The position numbers and the translations under genes are program-made. This document shows, in pieces, positions 1 through 5,831 of a stretch of 7,599 bases of DNA. The notes beneath the pieces are model-generated. The model was not told the origin of the DNA. It was given only the letters and a program-made list of their open reading frames with translations, and did not search any database. The stretch comes from Nitriliruptoraceae bacterium (GTDB lineage: Bacteria; Actinomycetota; Nitriliruptoria; Nitriliruptorales; Nitriliruptoraceae): contig SKTG01000157.1 in NCBI GenBank assembly GCA_007118045.1, forward strand, positions 1-7,599, given 5' to 3'. Numbering within the stretch: the first letter of the stretch is position 1; each line of letters opens with the position of its first letter.

Positions 1-943
1 CGGACGCCGCGTGACTGAGGACGCCGCCGATGTACCAGCGGGCCATGTCCGACAACTGGCCGTAGCCCGCCTCGTCGTAGAACAGGGGCTCGCCGTCCTT
101 CCACAGCGACTGGTGGGTGTGCATGCCCGAGCCGTTGTCACCGAAGATCGGCTTGGGCATGAACGTGGCCGATTTCCCGGCGTGCCAGGCGGTGTTCTTG
201 ATGATGTACTTGAAGGTCATCAGCTTGTCAGCCATGGCTGCCAGCGTGTCGAAGCGGATGTTGATCTCCGCCTGGCCACCGGCTCCCACCTCGTGGTGCT
301 GCAACTCGACCTGGATGTCGGCCCTCTCGAGGTTGACCGACATCTCGGCTCGCAGATCGGCGAAGTGGTCCATCGGTGGCGCAGGGAAGTAGCCCTGCTT
401 CTGGCGTGGCTTGTAGCCGAGGTTGCCGCCGGCCTCCTCCTTGCCGGTGTTCCACGGGCCCTCGATCGAATCGATCGAGTAGAAGGATTCGTGGGGGTCG
501 CCGGAGAAACGGATCGAGTCGAAGACGAAGAACTCGGCCTCCGGGCCCATGAACACCGTGTCGGCGATGCCCGTGGACTTCAGGTAGGCCTCCGCCTTGC
601 GCACGACGTTGCGCGGGTCCCGGGAGTAGGCCTCGCCGGTGATGGCGTCGTGGACGTGGCAGTAGACCATCAGGGTCTTGCGGTCCCGGAACATGTCCTC
701 TTGGGCCGTCGAGGTGTCCGGGATCAGGAGCATGTCCGACTCCTGGATGCCCTGGAAGCCTCGGACGGATGATCCGTCGAAGTACAGGCCCGCGTCGAAC
801 ACCTCCTGGGCGATGGAGGACACGGGGACGGTGAAATGCTGGACCAGCCCCGGGAGGTCGACGAACCGGAAGTCGACGAACTCGAAACCCTCTGACTCGA
901 TGCGGGACAGGACGTCTTGCGTGGTCTGTGGTGAGCTGCCCAA
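1..943 (-). CDS. glnA: Glutamine synthetase type I, GlnA1-like (C-terminus outside window)
   Basis: Makes glutamine from glutamate, ammonia and ATP in the cytoplasm; the family forms dodecamers. The 314 residues visible (of about 475 usual) carry the signature FDGSSVRGF at 55-63 and all metal-ligand positions I can place against the E. coli enzyme: E135 and E137 in GPEAEF, E218 and E226 in HHEVGAGGQAE, and H275 in NGSGMH. The nucleotide-binding loop region FMPKPIFGDNGSG is at 261-273. Text such as KYIIKNTAW and DLPGLVQHF resembles mycobacterial GlnA1. The start is TTG at 943-941: AAGGAG lies 7 nt upstream, no ATG or GTG is nearby in frame, and the N-terminus aligns with GlnA1 there. The adenylylation tyrosine expected in this class lies beyond the window edge, so that control cannot be checked. 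A GlnR-like box lies upstream. Identity is secure. Confidence 0.97.
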   Translation of the reverse strand, partial: MGSSPQTTQDVLSRIESEGFEFVDFRFVDLPGLVQHFTVPVSSIAQEVFDAGLYFDGSSVRGFQGIQESDMLLIPDTSTAQEDMFRDRKTLMVYCHVHDAITGEAYSRDPRNVVRKAEAYLKSTGIADTVFMGPEAEFFVFDSIRFSGDPHESFYSIDSIEGPWNTGKEEAGGNLGYKPRQKQGYFPAPPMDHFADLRAEMSVNLERADIQVELQHHEVGAGGQAEINIRFDTLAAMADKLMTFKYIIKNTAWHAGKSATFMPKPIFGDNGSGMHTHQSLWKDGEPLFYDEAGYGQLSDMARWYIGGVLSHAAS

Positions 944-950
944 CTTCTCG

Positions 951-956
951 CTCCTT
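951..956 (-). promoter_or_regulatory. Ribosome binding site of glnA that fixes a TTG start
   Basis: Read on the minus strand, AAGGAG sits 7 nt before TTG at 943-941. It is a near-ideal match to the anti-Shine-Dalgarno sequence at the usual distance. No ATG or GTG occurs in the glnA frame close by, so this site decides the start. Confidence 0.85.
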
Positions 957-1135
957 GTAGGTGATGCGGGGTGGTCGGATGAGCCCGTGAACGTCGCCGC
1001 GTCCGGCTCCTGACGTGCAGGTGGGCGAGGCGCCCGGCACCGACGTGGTCCGACGGACGCGCGACAGGGCACCGAGGTGCGCCGCAGCCGTCGGGCCGCG
1101 GTTGGGCTCGGCGGGACGCCTCGCCCGGCCGGGTA

Positions 1136-1151
1136 CGTGGCATGGGCCACG
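1136..1151 (-). other. Perfect hairpin near the start of the predicted glnA leader
   Basis: The arms CGTGGC and GCCACG pair perfectly over 6 bp around a 4-nt loop. If transcription starts near 1167 this would be the first structure in the glnA leader RNA. It has no U-tract, so it is not a standard terminator. It may be chance in GC-rich DNA. Confidence 0.35.
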
Positions 1152-1173
1152 CTCGGTCGGTCCTGCGGAGCAG

Positions 1174-1179
1174 AACCTA
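1174..1179 (-). promoter_or_regulatory. Possible -10 element of the glnA promoter
   Basis: The minus strand reads TAGGTT, which fits the actinobacterial TAnnnT pattern. The sequence 17 nt upstream (AAGGCC) does not resemble a -35 hexamer, which would suit an activator-dependent promoter with the GlnR-like box just upstream. Transcription would start near 1167 and give a leader of about 224 nt. It is a single short motif, so the evidence is weak. Confidence 0.35.
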
Positions 1180-1211
1180 GGAGCGTTCGATGTAGCGGCC
1201 TTTGCTCGGTT

Positions 1212-1227
1212 GTTACGGGCACGTTAC
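1212..1227 (-). promoter_or_regulatory. Candidate GlnR box for glnA
   Basis: On the minus strand this reads GTAAC-GTGCCC-GTAAC: two identical pentamers separated by exactly 6 nt. The consensus I recall for the actinobacterial nitrogen regulator GlnR is GTnAC-n6-GnAAC, and both halves fit fully. Its centre, about 1219.5, falls some 52 nt upstream of the start point implied by the candidate -10 at 1174-1179, a typical activator position. glnA is a classic GlnR target in Streptomyces and mycobacteria. The regulator gene itself is not in the window, so this is inference from motif, spacing and gene context. Confidence 0.55.
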
Positions 1228-1327
1228 GCGACCCGGCCGTCAGCACGGAAGCTCGGGCACAGCGACAGGCGCGACAGGCACCGGCCGAGCGCTCGGGGCA
1301 CCCCGGGTCCGTCTCGGGCGCCGGCGT

Positions 1328-1333
1328 TAGCCT
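1328..1333 (+). promoter_or_regulatory. Possible -10 element of the mscS-family gene
   Basis: The hexamer TAGCCT fits TAnnnT and would place transcription start near 1340, about 30 nt before the chosen GTG. No -35-like hexamer is visible at the matching distance. This is a weak single-motif call. Confidence 0.2.
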
Positions 1334-1369
1334 GCCTGCGCCGTCCCGAACCCGACGCGAGATGTCGCC

Positions 1370-2569
1370 GTGCACCTGCCCTCGTCCCCACCCGTGACCC
1401 CCTCGTCCACGTTGGCGCAGGAGGAGAACGACGGACTCGAACCGCGCCTCCAGGACGCCGAGCAAGGCCTGGCCGACCTGATCAACCGCGTCGTGCCGGA
1501 GGATCTCGAGTTCCTGGTGGAGAACCTGGTCTCGCCCGGGCTGATGATCGTGTTCATCCTGTTCCTCGGGCTGGTCGCGACCGGGATCGCCCGCCGGGGG
1601 ATCTCCCGCACGGCTGAGCGCATGAAGTCCGACGACGGCGTCGGGCGACGGCTCAAGACGAAGGTCGCCGGCGGGAAGCGACCGACGGCCGCCGAGCAGA
1701 TGCGTCGGGCTCAACGCGCCGACGCCCTGGGTGCGCTGGCTCGCAGCGTGGCGACCACGGTCATCTGGGTCATCGTGGTCACCATGGCGCTCGGGCAGTT
1801 GGGCATCCAGCTGGGGCCGCTCATCGCCGGTGCCGGCATCGTCGGCGTCGCCCTGGGCTTCGGTGCGCAGGACCTGGTCAAGGACTTCCTGTCCGGGGTC
1901 TTCATGCTCATCGAGGACCAGTTCGGGGTCGGTGACATCATCGACGCGGGCGAGGCCGCCGGCGTGGTGGAGGGCATCTCGCTGCGGTCGACCCGGGTGC
2001 GTGACATCGACGGCACGTTGTGGCACATCCCCAACGGCGAGATCAGGCGCGTCGGGAACATGAGCCAGGAGTTCGCGCGGGCGATGCTCGACATCGGCGT
2101 GGCGTACGGCGCCGACGTCGACGCCGCGGCGGACGTCATCGAGCGCGTCGCGGTCGAGATGTCGAGTGAGCCGGACTACGAGAACGTGTTCCTCGACGTA
2201 CCGGAGATCCTGGGCGTCGAGCGCCTCGGCACCGACTCCGTGGACATCCGCCTGCTCATCAAGACCCAGCCCGCCAAGCAGTGGGCCGTGTCACGGGAGC
2301 TGCGTCGACGCATCAAGAACGCGTTCGACGCGGCCGGCGTGGAGATCCCGTTCCCTCAGCGCACGGTCTGGTTGCGGACGGAGGCACCGGTCGCGCTCGG
2401 TGATGCCGAGGCCGCGCCGTTCGAGGCGCCCAAGCCGGACGAGGACACCAAGCGCCGGGCCGTCGTGGCCTCCAAGCGGGGTGATACGGGGGTGCGCGAC
2501 GAGATGGCGGACATGCTGCCCGACGAGCCCGAGGAGGTCGGTGGTCAGCCCGATCCCGAGGAGGACTGA
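1370..2569 (+). CDS. MscS-family small-conductance mechanosensitive channel
   Basis: Membrane channel expected to open under membrane tension and release solutes after osmotic downshock; the family works as a heptamer. The 399 residues show an N-terminal soluble stretch (1-50), a hydrophobic helix at about 55-72, a basic linker (75-118), a second helix at about 122-145, and the pore-lining helix of the MscS domain at about 148-183, with the signature GVALGFGAQDLVKDFLSG followed by EDQFGVGDII. The beta domain includes TLWHIPNGEI at 216-225 and ends with PFPQRTVWL near 327-335, typical of the family. A hydrophilic, acidic tail of about 60 residues follows (338-399). The GTG start is uncertain: it has no clear ribosome binding site, and in-frame GTG at 1394 or TTG at 1412 would also work. 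It stands alone on the plus strand, divergent from glnA and convergent with the HNH gene. Confidence 0.9.
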   Translation: MHLPSSPPVTPSSTLAQEENDGLEPRLQDAEQGLADLINRVVPEDLEFLVENLVSPGLMIVFILFLGLVATGIARRGISRTAERMKSDDGVGRRLKTKVAGGKRPTAAEQMRRAQRADALGALARSVATTVIWVIVVTMALGQLGIQLGPLIAGAGIVGVALGFGAQDLVKDFLSGVFMLIEDQFGVGDIIDAGEAAGVVEGISLRSTRVRDIDGTLWHIPNGEIRRVGNMSQEFARAMLDIGVAYGADVDAAADVIERVAVEMSSEPDYENVFLDVPEILGVERLGTDSVDIRLLIKTQPAKQWAVSRELRRRIKNAFDAAGVEIPFPQRTVWLRTEAPVALGDAEAAPFEAPKPDEDTKRRAVVASKRGDTGVRDEMADMLPDEPEEVGGQPDPEED

Positions 2570-2750
2570 TCGCGCTCGGGTGGCCGCAGAGGCCGGGGAG
2601 GGTCGCGCTCGGCCGGCCGGGAACATCGCGGTGCCCGCCTCGCATCGCGGTGCCGGCTTCTCATGACGCTGCCGGTCCCGCATCGCGGTGCCGGGCCTCG
2701 CGTCGTGGTTCCGGCCTCGGATGCGAAGAGATGCCCGAGGGGTGTCGCCC
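2570..2750. other. Gap between convergent genes with repeats and no gene
   Basis: These 181 nt lie between the stop codons of the channel gene and the HNH gene. I see no coding region. A 10-nt direct repeat, TCGCGCTCGG, occurs at 2570-2579 and 2603-2612, followed by the tandem array described separately. No T-tract terminator is visible for either gene. Confidence 0.6.
2625..2720. repeat. Tandem array of five 19-20 nt repeats
   Basis: Five adjoining copies begin at 2625, 2644, 2663, 2682 and 2702. Copies 1 and 2 start with the same 11 nt, ATCGCGGTGCC; copy 4 repeats this; copy 3 (ATGACGCTGCCGG...) and copy 5 (GTCGTGGTTCCGG...) are diverged. Most copies then have a C/G-rich half ending CTCGC or similar. 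Copies 1, 2, 3 and 5 are 19 nt; copy 4 is 20 nt. A fragment resembling the start of a sixth copy follows at 2721. The unit length is not a multiple of 3 and no gene covers the array, so it is noncoding, resembling a small VNTR. There are no unique spacers, so it is not a CRISPR array. Confidence 0.8.
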
Positions 2751-2752
2751 TC
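2737..2752. terminator. Possible weak terminator hairpin between convergent genes
   Basis: GAGGG at 2737-2741 and CCCTC at 2748-2752 pair over 5 bp around a 6-nt loop, and the hairpin overlaps the stop codon of the HNH gene. It could act in both directions, but it lacks a T-tract and the stem is short. Confidence 0.25.
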
Positions 2753-4202
2753 AGCCGCCCGGGTCGGGGTCGGCCCCGGCGGCCCGATCGGGTGGGTCAG
2801 GCGGCGGGATCTCCCGGTCGCGGCGGGGGAGCGTCGTCCACCGCCGTCCGCGTCGCATCAGGTGATACGTGCCGTCCGCTCGCAACCGCTGGTCCCAGCC
2901 CCGCTGGTGCACGGTCGTGTGGTGGCGTCGACACAGCAGGACGAGGTTCTCGAGCGCGTGGTCGTCACCCGTGGCGCGTGGTGAGACGTGGTGAACGTCG
3001 CACCACGTGACCGGTGCCCGGCAACCGGGGAAGCGGCACCCTCCGTCACGCGAGGCGACGGCCCGCCGGGTCGCAGCCGTGAGCTCCGGCGACCGACGCT
3101 GCGCGGCGACGATCTCGTTGCCGCGTCGAACGACGAGGTCGTAGGCGGCGTCGCACGCGAAGCGATCCAGGGTGCGGCGGACGAGCCGGGGCGGCCGGGC
3201 CGCGATGGCGGGGCGCAGCGTGCCGGCGAACGTGTCGGTCAACCGGTCCACGTCCAGGGTGACCGAGAGACGGACGGGTGCCGATCCGTCCGAGCTCGAG
3301 CGTCGCTCGCAGAGGCGGACGAGGGCATCGGCCAGGGCTTGGGCGCGGTTGGGTTTCGGCTCGCGCGCGTTGCTCGGGAGGTCGTGCCCGTCGTCGCCCG
3401 GCGACGGTGTCGCCCGCGGGGTGTCGGCCTCGGCCTCGAGCCGACCCGTGACGGCGGCGAAACCCTCCGGGTCCAGATCGGAGAACAAGGTGCCGGAACC
3501 GTCCAGGCGGGGGCTGACGATCAGCCGTCGTCCGCTGGCTTCCTTCGCCGCGCGTTCCTCCGCCCGCCGCATGGGCTCGACATGGGCCAGTGCGTCGTCG
3601 ATGGCGCCCAGCCTGCCGTCGCTGTCCAGGGCGGCCAGCCGTTCGGCGTGCTCATCCAGGTGAGCGTCCAGCGCCTCGCGGGTGGTGCGGCCGAGCCCGC
3701 GGACGCCGGTGGTCAGCGCGCGAACGTGCCCCCAGGAGAGCACGCCGCTGCGGAACAGCGACGTCGCGGCCGGCATGTCGGCGAGGATGTCACCGGCGGT
3801 CAGCAACGTGGACAGGTCGGTGCGGGTGGCGCCGCTGTACAGGCGCAGGGCCGTCTCGACCGCCATGCCCTCCTCAGCGACCACCCGGTTCCCGTCCAGC
3901 TGACCCGCCTGCTCGACGGCGCGCGCCGCGAGCCGGTCCATCTCCCGCAGCGTCGCCACCAGCCCACCGAGCTCACCATCGGCCGCTGTCCCGGCCTGGC
4001 GCTCGGCGGTGCTGGACGCTGCCGTCTGCGGGCCTTCCGGGGGCCGGCGCCCGATCTCGTCGTCGCGGCGGCCCGACGCGCGAAGGCCCGCGTCGGTGCC
4101 GTTCGGGTCGGTGCCATCGGTGACGTCGAGCGCGTGGACCGGGTGCCCGACCGGAGCGTCCTCGAGCGCGGTGGTGGCGGTGTGGGGGATCCGTGTGAGC
4201 AT
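2751..4202 (-). CDS. DUF222 / 13E12-family HNH endonuclease-like protein
   Basis: With this start the protein has 483 residues, within the usual range for the 13E12 (REP13E12) family of actinobacteria, which are often multi-copy and of unknown role. A helical DUF222-type region covers roughly 75-375, with typical text such as AVETALRLYSGAT, GVLSWGHVRAL and ALADALVRLCE. The C-terminal HNH nuclease domain starts at RDGGCRFPGC (C389, C394), continues with CDVHHV (H404, H405) and LENLVLLCRRHHTTVH (N419, C424, H427, H428); all core HNH residues are present, so it may be active. ATG at 4202 was chosen over ATGs at 4235 and 4277 because the extra 25 codons contain many A/T third positions (about 11 of 25) unlike the rest, and a GATACT -10-like motif 6 nt before 4202 suits leaderless transcription. 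None of the three has a good ribosome binding site. Function is not established. Confidence 0.88.
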   Translation of the reverse strand: MLTRIPHTATTALEDAPVGHPVHALDVTDGTDPNGTDAGLRASGRRDDEIGRRPPEGPQTAASSTAERQAGTAADGELGGLVATLREMDRLAARAVEQAGQLDGNRVVAEEGMAVETALRLYSGATRTDLSTLLTAGDILADMPAATSLFRSGVLSWGHVRALTTGVRGLGRTTREALDAHLDEHAERLAALDSDGRLGAIDDALAHVEPMRRAEERAAKEASGRRLIVSPRLDGSGTLFSDLDPEGFAAVTGRLEAEADTPRATPSPGDDGHDLPSNAREPKPNRAQALADALVRLCERRSSSDGSAPVRLSVTLDVDRLTDTFAGTLRPAIAARPPRLVRRTLDRFACDAAYDLVVRRGNEIVAAQRRSPELTAATRRAVASRDGGCRFPGCRAPVTWCDVHHVSPRATGDDHALENLVLLCRRHHTTVHQRGWDQRLRADGTYHLMRRGRRWTTLPRRDREIPPPDPPDRAAGADPDPGG

Positions 4203-4208
4203 GACCCC

Positions 4209-4214
4209 AGTATC
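4209..4214 (-). promoter_or_regulatory. Possible -10 of the HNH gene (leaderless transcript)
   Basis: The minus strand reads GATACT, five of six matches to TATACT, and ends 6 nt before ATG at 4202, so transcription could begin at the start codon, a common arrangement in actinobacteria. No -35 hexamer is evident. Weak evidence. Confidence 0.3.
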
Positions 4215-4317
4215 GCGGGAGGGTGTGACATGCATGGGAGGAACACGTGGGCGGCCACCACCGGTGGGAACGGGCATGGCTGAACCGGAAGCCGCCCTCA
4301 GGGGATGACGCGCCTCG

Positions 4318-4374
4318 AGCGGGCACAGCCCCGTCAGCGGGCCGTGCCTTCAGCGGGTGTCGCGCCGTAGCGGG
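4318..4374. repeat. Four spaced copies of AGCGGG
   Basis: AGCGGG occurs at 4318, 4336, 4352 and 4369, spaced 18, 16 and 17 nt. The series crosses the 3' end of the VOC gene and the hairpin, and the sequences between copies are not alike. It is possibly a worn tandem repeat, or chance in GC-rich DNA. Confidence 0.35.
4322..4348 (-). terminator. Hairpin terminator candidate after the lip cluster
   Basis: GGCAC (4322-4326) pairs with GTGCC (4344-4348), and inside it GCCC (4328-4331) pairs with GGGC (4339-4342), with one A/C mismatch and a 7-nt loop: nine base pairs, all but one G-C or next to G-C. It begins one base beyond the stop codon of the VOC gene (4352-4350) on the minus strand. There is no T-tract on that strand, so it would be the tailless type proposed for actinobacteria. 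Its position suggests it ends the E2-lipB-lipA-VOC transcript before the HNH gene. Confidence 0.55.
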
Positions 4375-4748
4375 TGATCGGCCGGGACCTCCACCAGGAT
4401 CAGCGGGAGCCCATCGGGATCGTGGACGAGGGCCTCGATCAGGCCCCATGGCTGCTGTTCGGGACCCTCCCGGATCGTCACCCCGCTCCGCGCCAACGCC
4501 GCACAGGCGGCGTCCACGTCGGGGACCTGCGCCCAGAGACGGACGCCGTGCGGCGCGGGTCGTTCGGGGTCGGGTCCTCCGGCCTCGTGCAGCTCGAGTT
4601 CGCCGCCACCGAGGAAGAGCACGATGCCACGATGGGGTGGTCGACCGAACTCGCGTGAGCGGGTCAGCCCGAGTCGATCCTCGTAGAAGTCCAGGGACGC
4701 GTCGAGATCCCGAGGGGTGAGCAGCACCCGGCTCTTGAGGATCTCCAC
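4350..4748 (-). CDS. VOC-superfamily (glyoxalase/bleomycin-resistance fold) protein
   Basis: A 132-residue cytoplasmic protein with one complete set of paired beta-alpha-beta-beta-beta units typical of vicinal oxygen chelate proteins, which act on small substrates as dimers. Visible marks are DLDASLDFYEDRLGL at 14-28, the strand GELELHE at 49-55, and the second half DVDAACAALARSGV at 77-90 with HDPDGLPLILVE at 109-120. E52 and E120 are plausible metal ligands by position; the usual first-strand histidine is not present (SRVLL at 6-10), so metal use or substrate may differ. The start is GTG at 4748-4746 with GGGAG 6 nt upstream. It begins 15 nt after the lipA stop and is probably co-transcribed with it. 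Substrate is unknown; nothing in the sequence links it to lipoate chemistry. Confidence 0.88.
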   Translation of the reverse strand: MEILKSRVLLTPRDLDASLDFYEDRLGLTRSREFGRPPHRGIVLFLGGGELELHEAGGPDPERPAPHGVRLWAQVPDVDAACAALARSGVTIREGPEQQPWGLIEALVHDPDGLPLILVEVPADHPLRRDTR

Positions 4749-4763
4749 GGCCCGCTCCCGCGT

Positions 4764-5831
4764 TCAGCAGGGGCCGCCGCCCGGTTGGCCCGGGGAGGGC
4801 TCCCACGCCTTCGCATCCATCGCCTGCTGACCGGCGTGGTAGCTCGAGCGCACCATCGGCCCGGACTCGACGTGCGAGAAGCCGAGCTCGACCTCACCGT
4901 AGGTGCGGAAGCGCTCGAAGGTCTCGGGCGTGACGTAACGGTCGAGGTGCAGGTGCTGGTCGGAGGGCTGGAGGTACTGGCCGATGGTGAGGTTGTCGAC
5001 ACCGGCTGCCCGCAGGTCGCGCATGCACTCGAACACCTCGTCGTCGGTCTCACCCATGCCGACGATGAGGTTCGACTTGACCGCGGTCGTCCGCGGGAAG
5101 CGGCCACGGGCGAGGGTGAGGAACTCGAGACCGCGGTCGTAGTCGAACGACGGGCGGATGGTCGGGAACAGCCGGCGCGTGGTCTCCAGGTTGAACGCGA
5201 AGACGTCGGGTTCGGCACCCACGACCTGTTCCAGAGCGAGACGGCCCTGCGCGGGGTCGTGGCCGTATCCGAAGTCGGAGGGGAGTACCTCGATGCCGAC
5301 GTCAGGTGTCCGGGCGCGGATCTGCCGGATCGACTCGGCGACGAGCCAGGCTCCCTGGTCGTCGAGGTCGTCGCGGGCGACCATCGTGATCACCGCGAAC
5401 CGCAAGCCGAGGTGCTCGACCGCCTCCGCCACGCGGCGTGGCTCGTCGACGTCGTAGCCCTTCGGCTTGCCGGTCTTGATCTGACAGAAGCCACACCGCC
5501 GGGTGCAGTCCTCGCCGCCGATCAGGAACGTGGCTTCGCGCATCTCCCAACACTCGTAGATGTTGGGGCAGGCCGCCTGCGCGCACACGGTGTTGAGCTC
5601 GAGGCCCTCCATGAGCTTGGTGACGTCCTTGAAGTTGTCACCGAAGCTGGCCTTGACCTTCAACCAGTCGGGCTTGCGGCCGCCTGGGAGCGAGGTGTCC
5701 ACGCTCCTGCGAACCACCCCGGCACGCCGGCGCCGGTCCCGGTCGCCCGTGCCGTTCGGGGGACTCGTCACCACGTCGAGGGTACGAGCGCCGGCGGGGA
5801 TCACCGGCTCACGGTCGGTGCGCTGGGTCAC
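4764..5831 (-). CDS. lipA: Lipoyl synthase (radical SAM)
   Basis: Inserts two sulfur atoms at C6 and C8 of octanoyl groups on E2 and GcvH lipoyl domains, completing lipoate. Both iron-sulfur sites are present: the auxiliary cluster motif CX4CX5C (C83, C88, C94, in TVCAQAACPNIYECW) and the radical SAM motif CX3CX2C (C109, C113, C116, in CTRRCGFC). The C-terminal RSSYHAG (328-334) supplies the serine that ligates the auxiliary cluster. Also typical are GKPKGYDVDEPRR and TIGQYLQPS. The 355 residues exceed the usual 290-330, mainly through a charged N-terminal extension of about 45 residues. The GTG start overlaps the lipB stop by 4 nt (GTGA), implying translational coupling; AAGG lies 8 nt upstream. 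Odd points: the family's HN-x-E(T/N)V motif reads FNLETT at 213-218, a few extra residues follow DFG near 187-195, and the last residue is cysteine. Confidence 0.96.
   Translation of the reverse strand: MTQRTDREPVIPAGARTLDVVTSPPNGTGDRDRRRRAGVVRRSVDTSLPGGRKPDWLKVKASFGDNFKDVTKLMEGLELNTVCAQAACPNIYECWEMREATFLIGGEDCTRRCGFCQIKTGKPKGYDVDEPRRVAEAVEHLGLRFAVITMVARDDLDDQGAWLVAESIRQIRARTPDVGIEVLPSDFGYGHDPAQGRLALEQVVGAEPDVFAFNLETTRRLFPTIRPSFDYDRGLEFLTLARGRFPRTTAVKSNLIVGMGETDDEVFECMRDLRAAGVDNLTIGQYLQPSDQHLHLDRYVTPETFERFRTYGEVELGFSHVESGPMVRSSYHAGQQAMDAKAWEPSPGQPGGGPC

Larger units (their letters stand above)
944..1369. other. Intergenic regulatory region between divergent glnA and mscS
   Basis: This 426-nt stretch separates two outward-facing genes. 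I see no convincing gene in it: open frames crossing it lack ribosome binding sites and recognisable protein sequence. It holds the glnA ribosome binding site, a 6-bp hairpin at 1136-1151, a possible glnA -10 at 1174-1179, a GlnR-like box at 1212-1227, a 9-nt direct repeat GCGACAGGC at 1262-1270 and 1271-1279, and a possible -10 for the channel gene at 1328-1333. A second short inverted repeat, GGGCG-AGG-CGCCC, lies near 1022-1034. The region around 1170-1235 is visibly richer in A/T than its surroundings, as expected of a promoter. Confidence 0.7.

Noticed and set aside
11..772. Long plus-strand open frame of 253 codons opposite glnA
   Set aside because: It is the antisense shadow of glnA; the minus strand encodes an unmistakable glutamine synthetase, and GC-rich coding DNA often leaves the opposite strand free of stops.
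1..943. glnA as a broken gene, because no ATG or GTG start is seen
   Set aside because: The frame is open throughout, all visible catalytic positions are intact, and TTG with AAGGAG 7 nt upstream explains the start.
228..1040. Minus-strand open frame of 270 codons overlapping glnA
   Set aside because: It is an out-of-frame reading of the same strand, rich in R, P and G with no recognisable motif, and begins upstream of the clear glnA ribosome binding site.
944..1369. tRNA, known riboswitch or small protein gene in the gap before glnA
   Set aside because: I found no cloverleaf, no known aptamer motif, and no short frame with both a ribosome binding site and coding-like sequence.
2625..2720. 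CRISPR array
   Set aside because: The repeats adjoin each other with no unique spacers, and no cas genes are present.
2751..4202. HNH gene as part of a restriction or anti-phage system
   Set aside because: No methyltransferase, ATPase or other defence partner is nearby, and 13E12-type genes are commonly solitary in actinobacteria.
2988..4283. Plus-strand open frame of 431 codons opposite the HNH gene
   Set aside because: The minus-strand frame has a complete HNH domain with all core residues; the plus-strand translation is low-complexity and unrecognisable.
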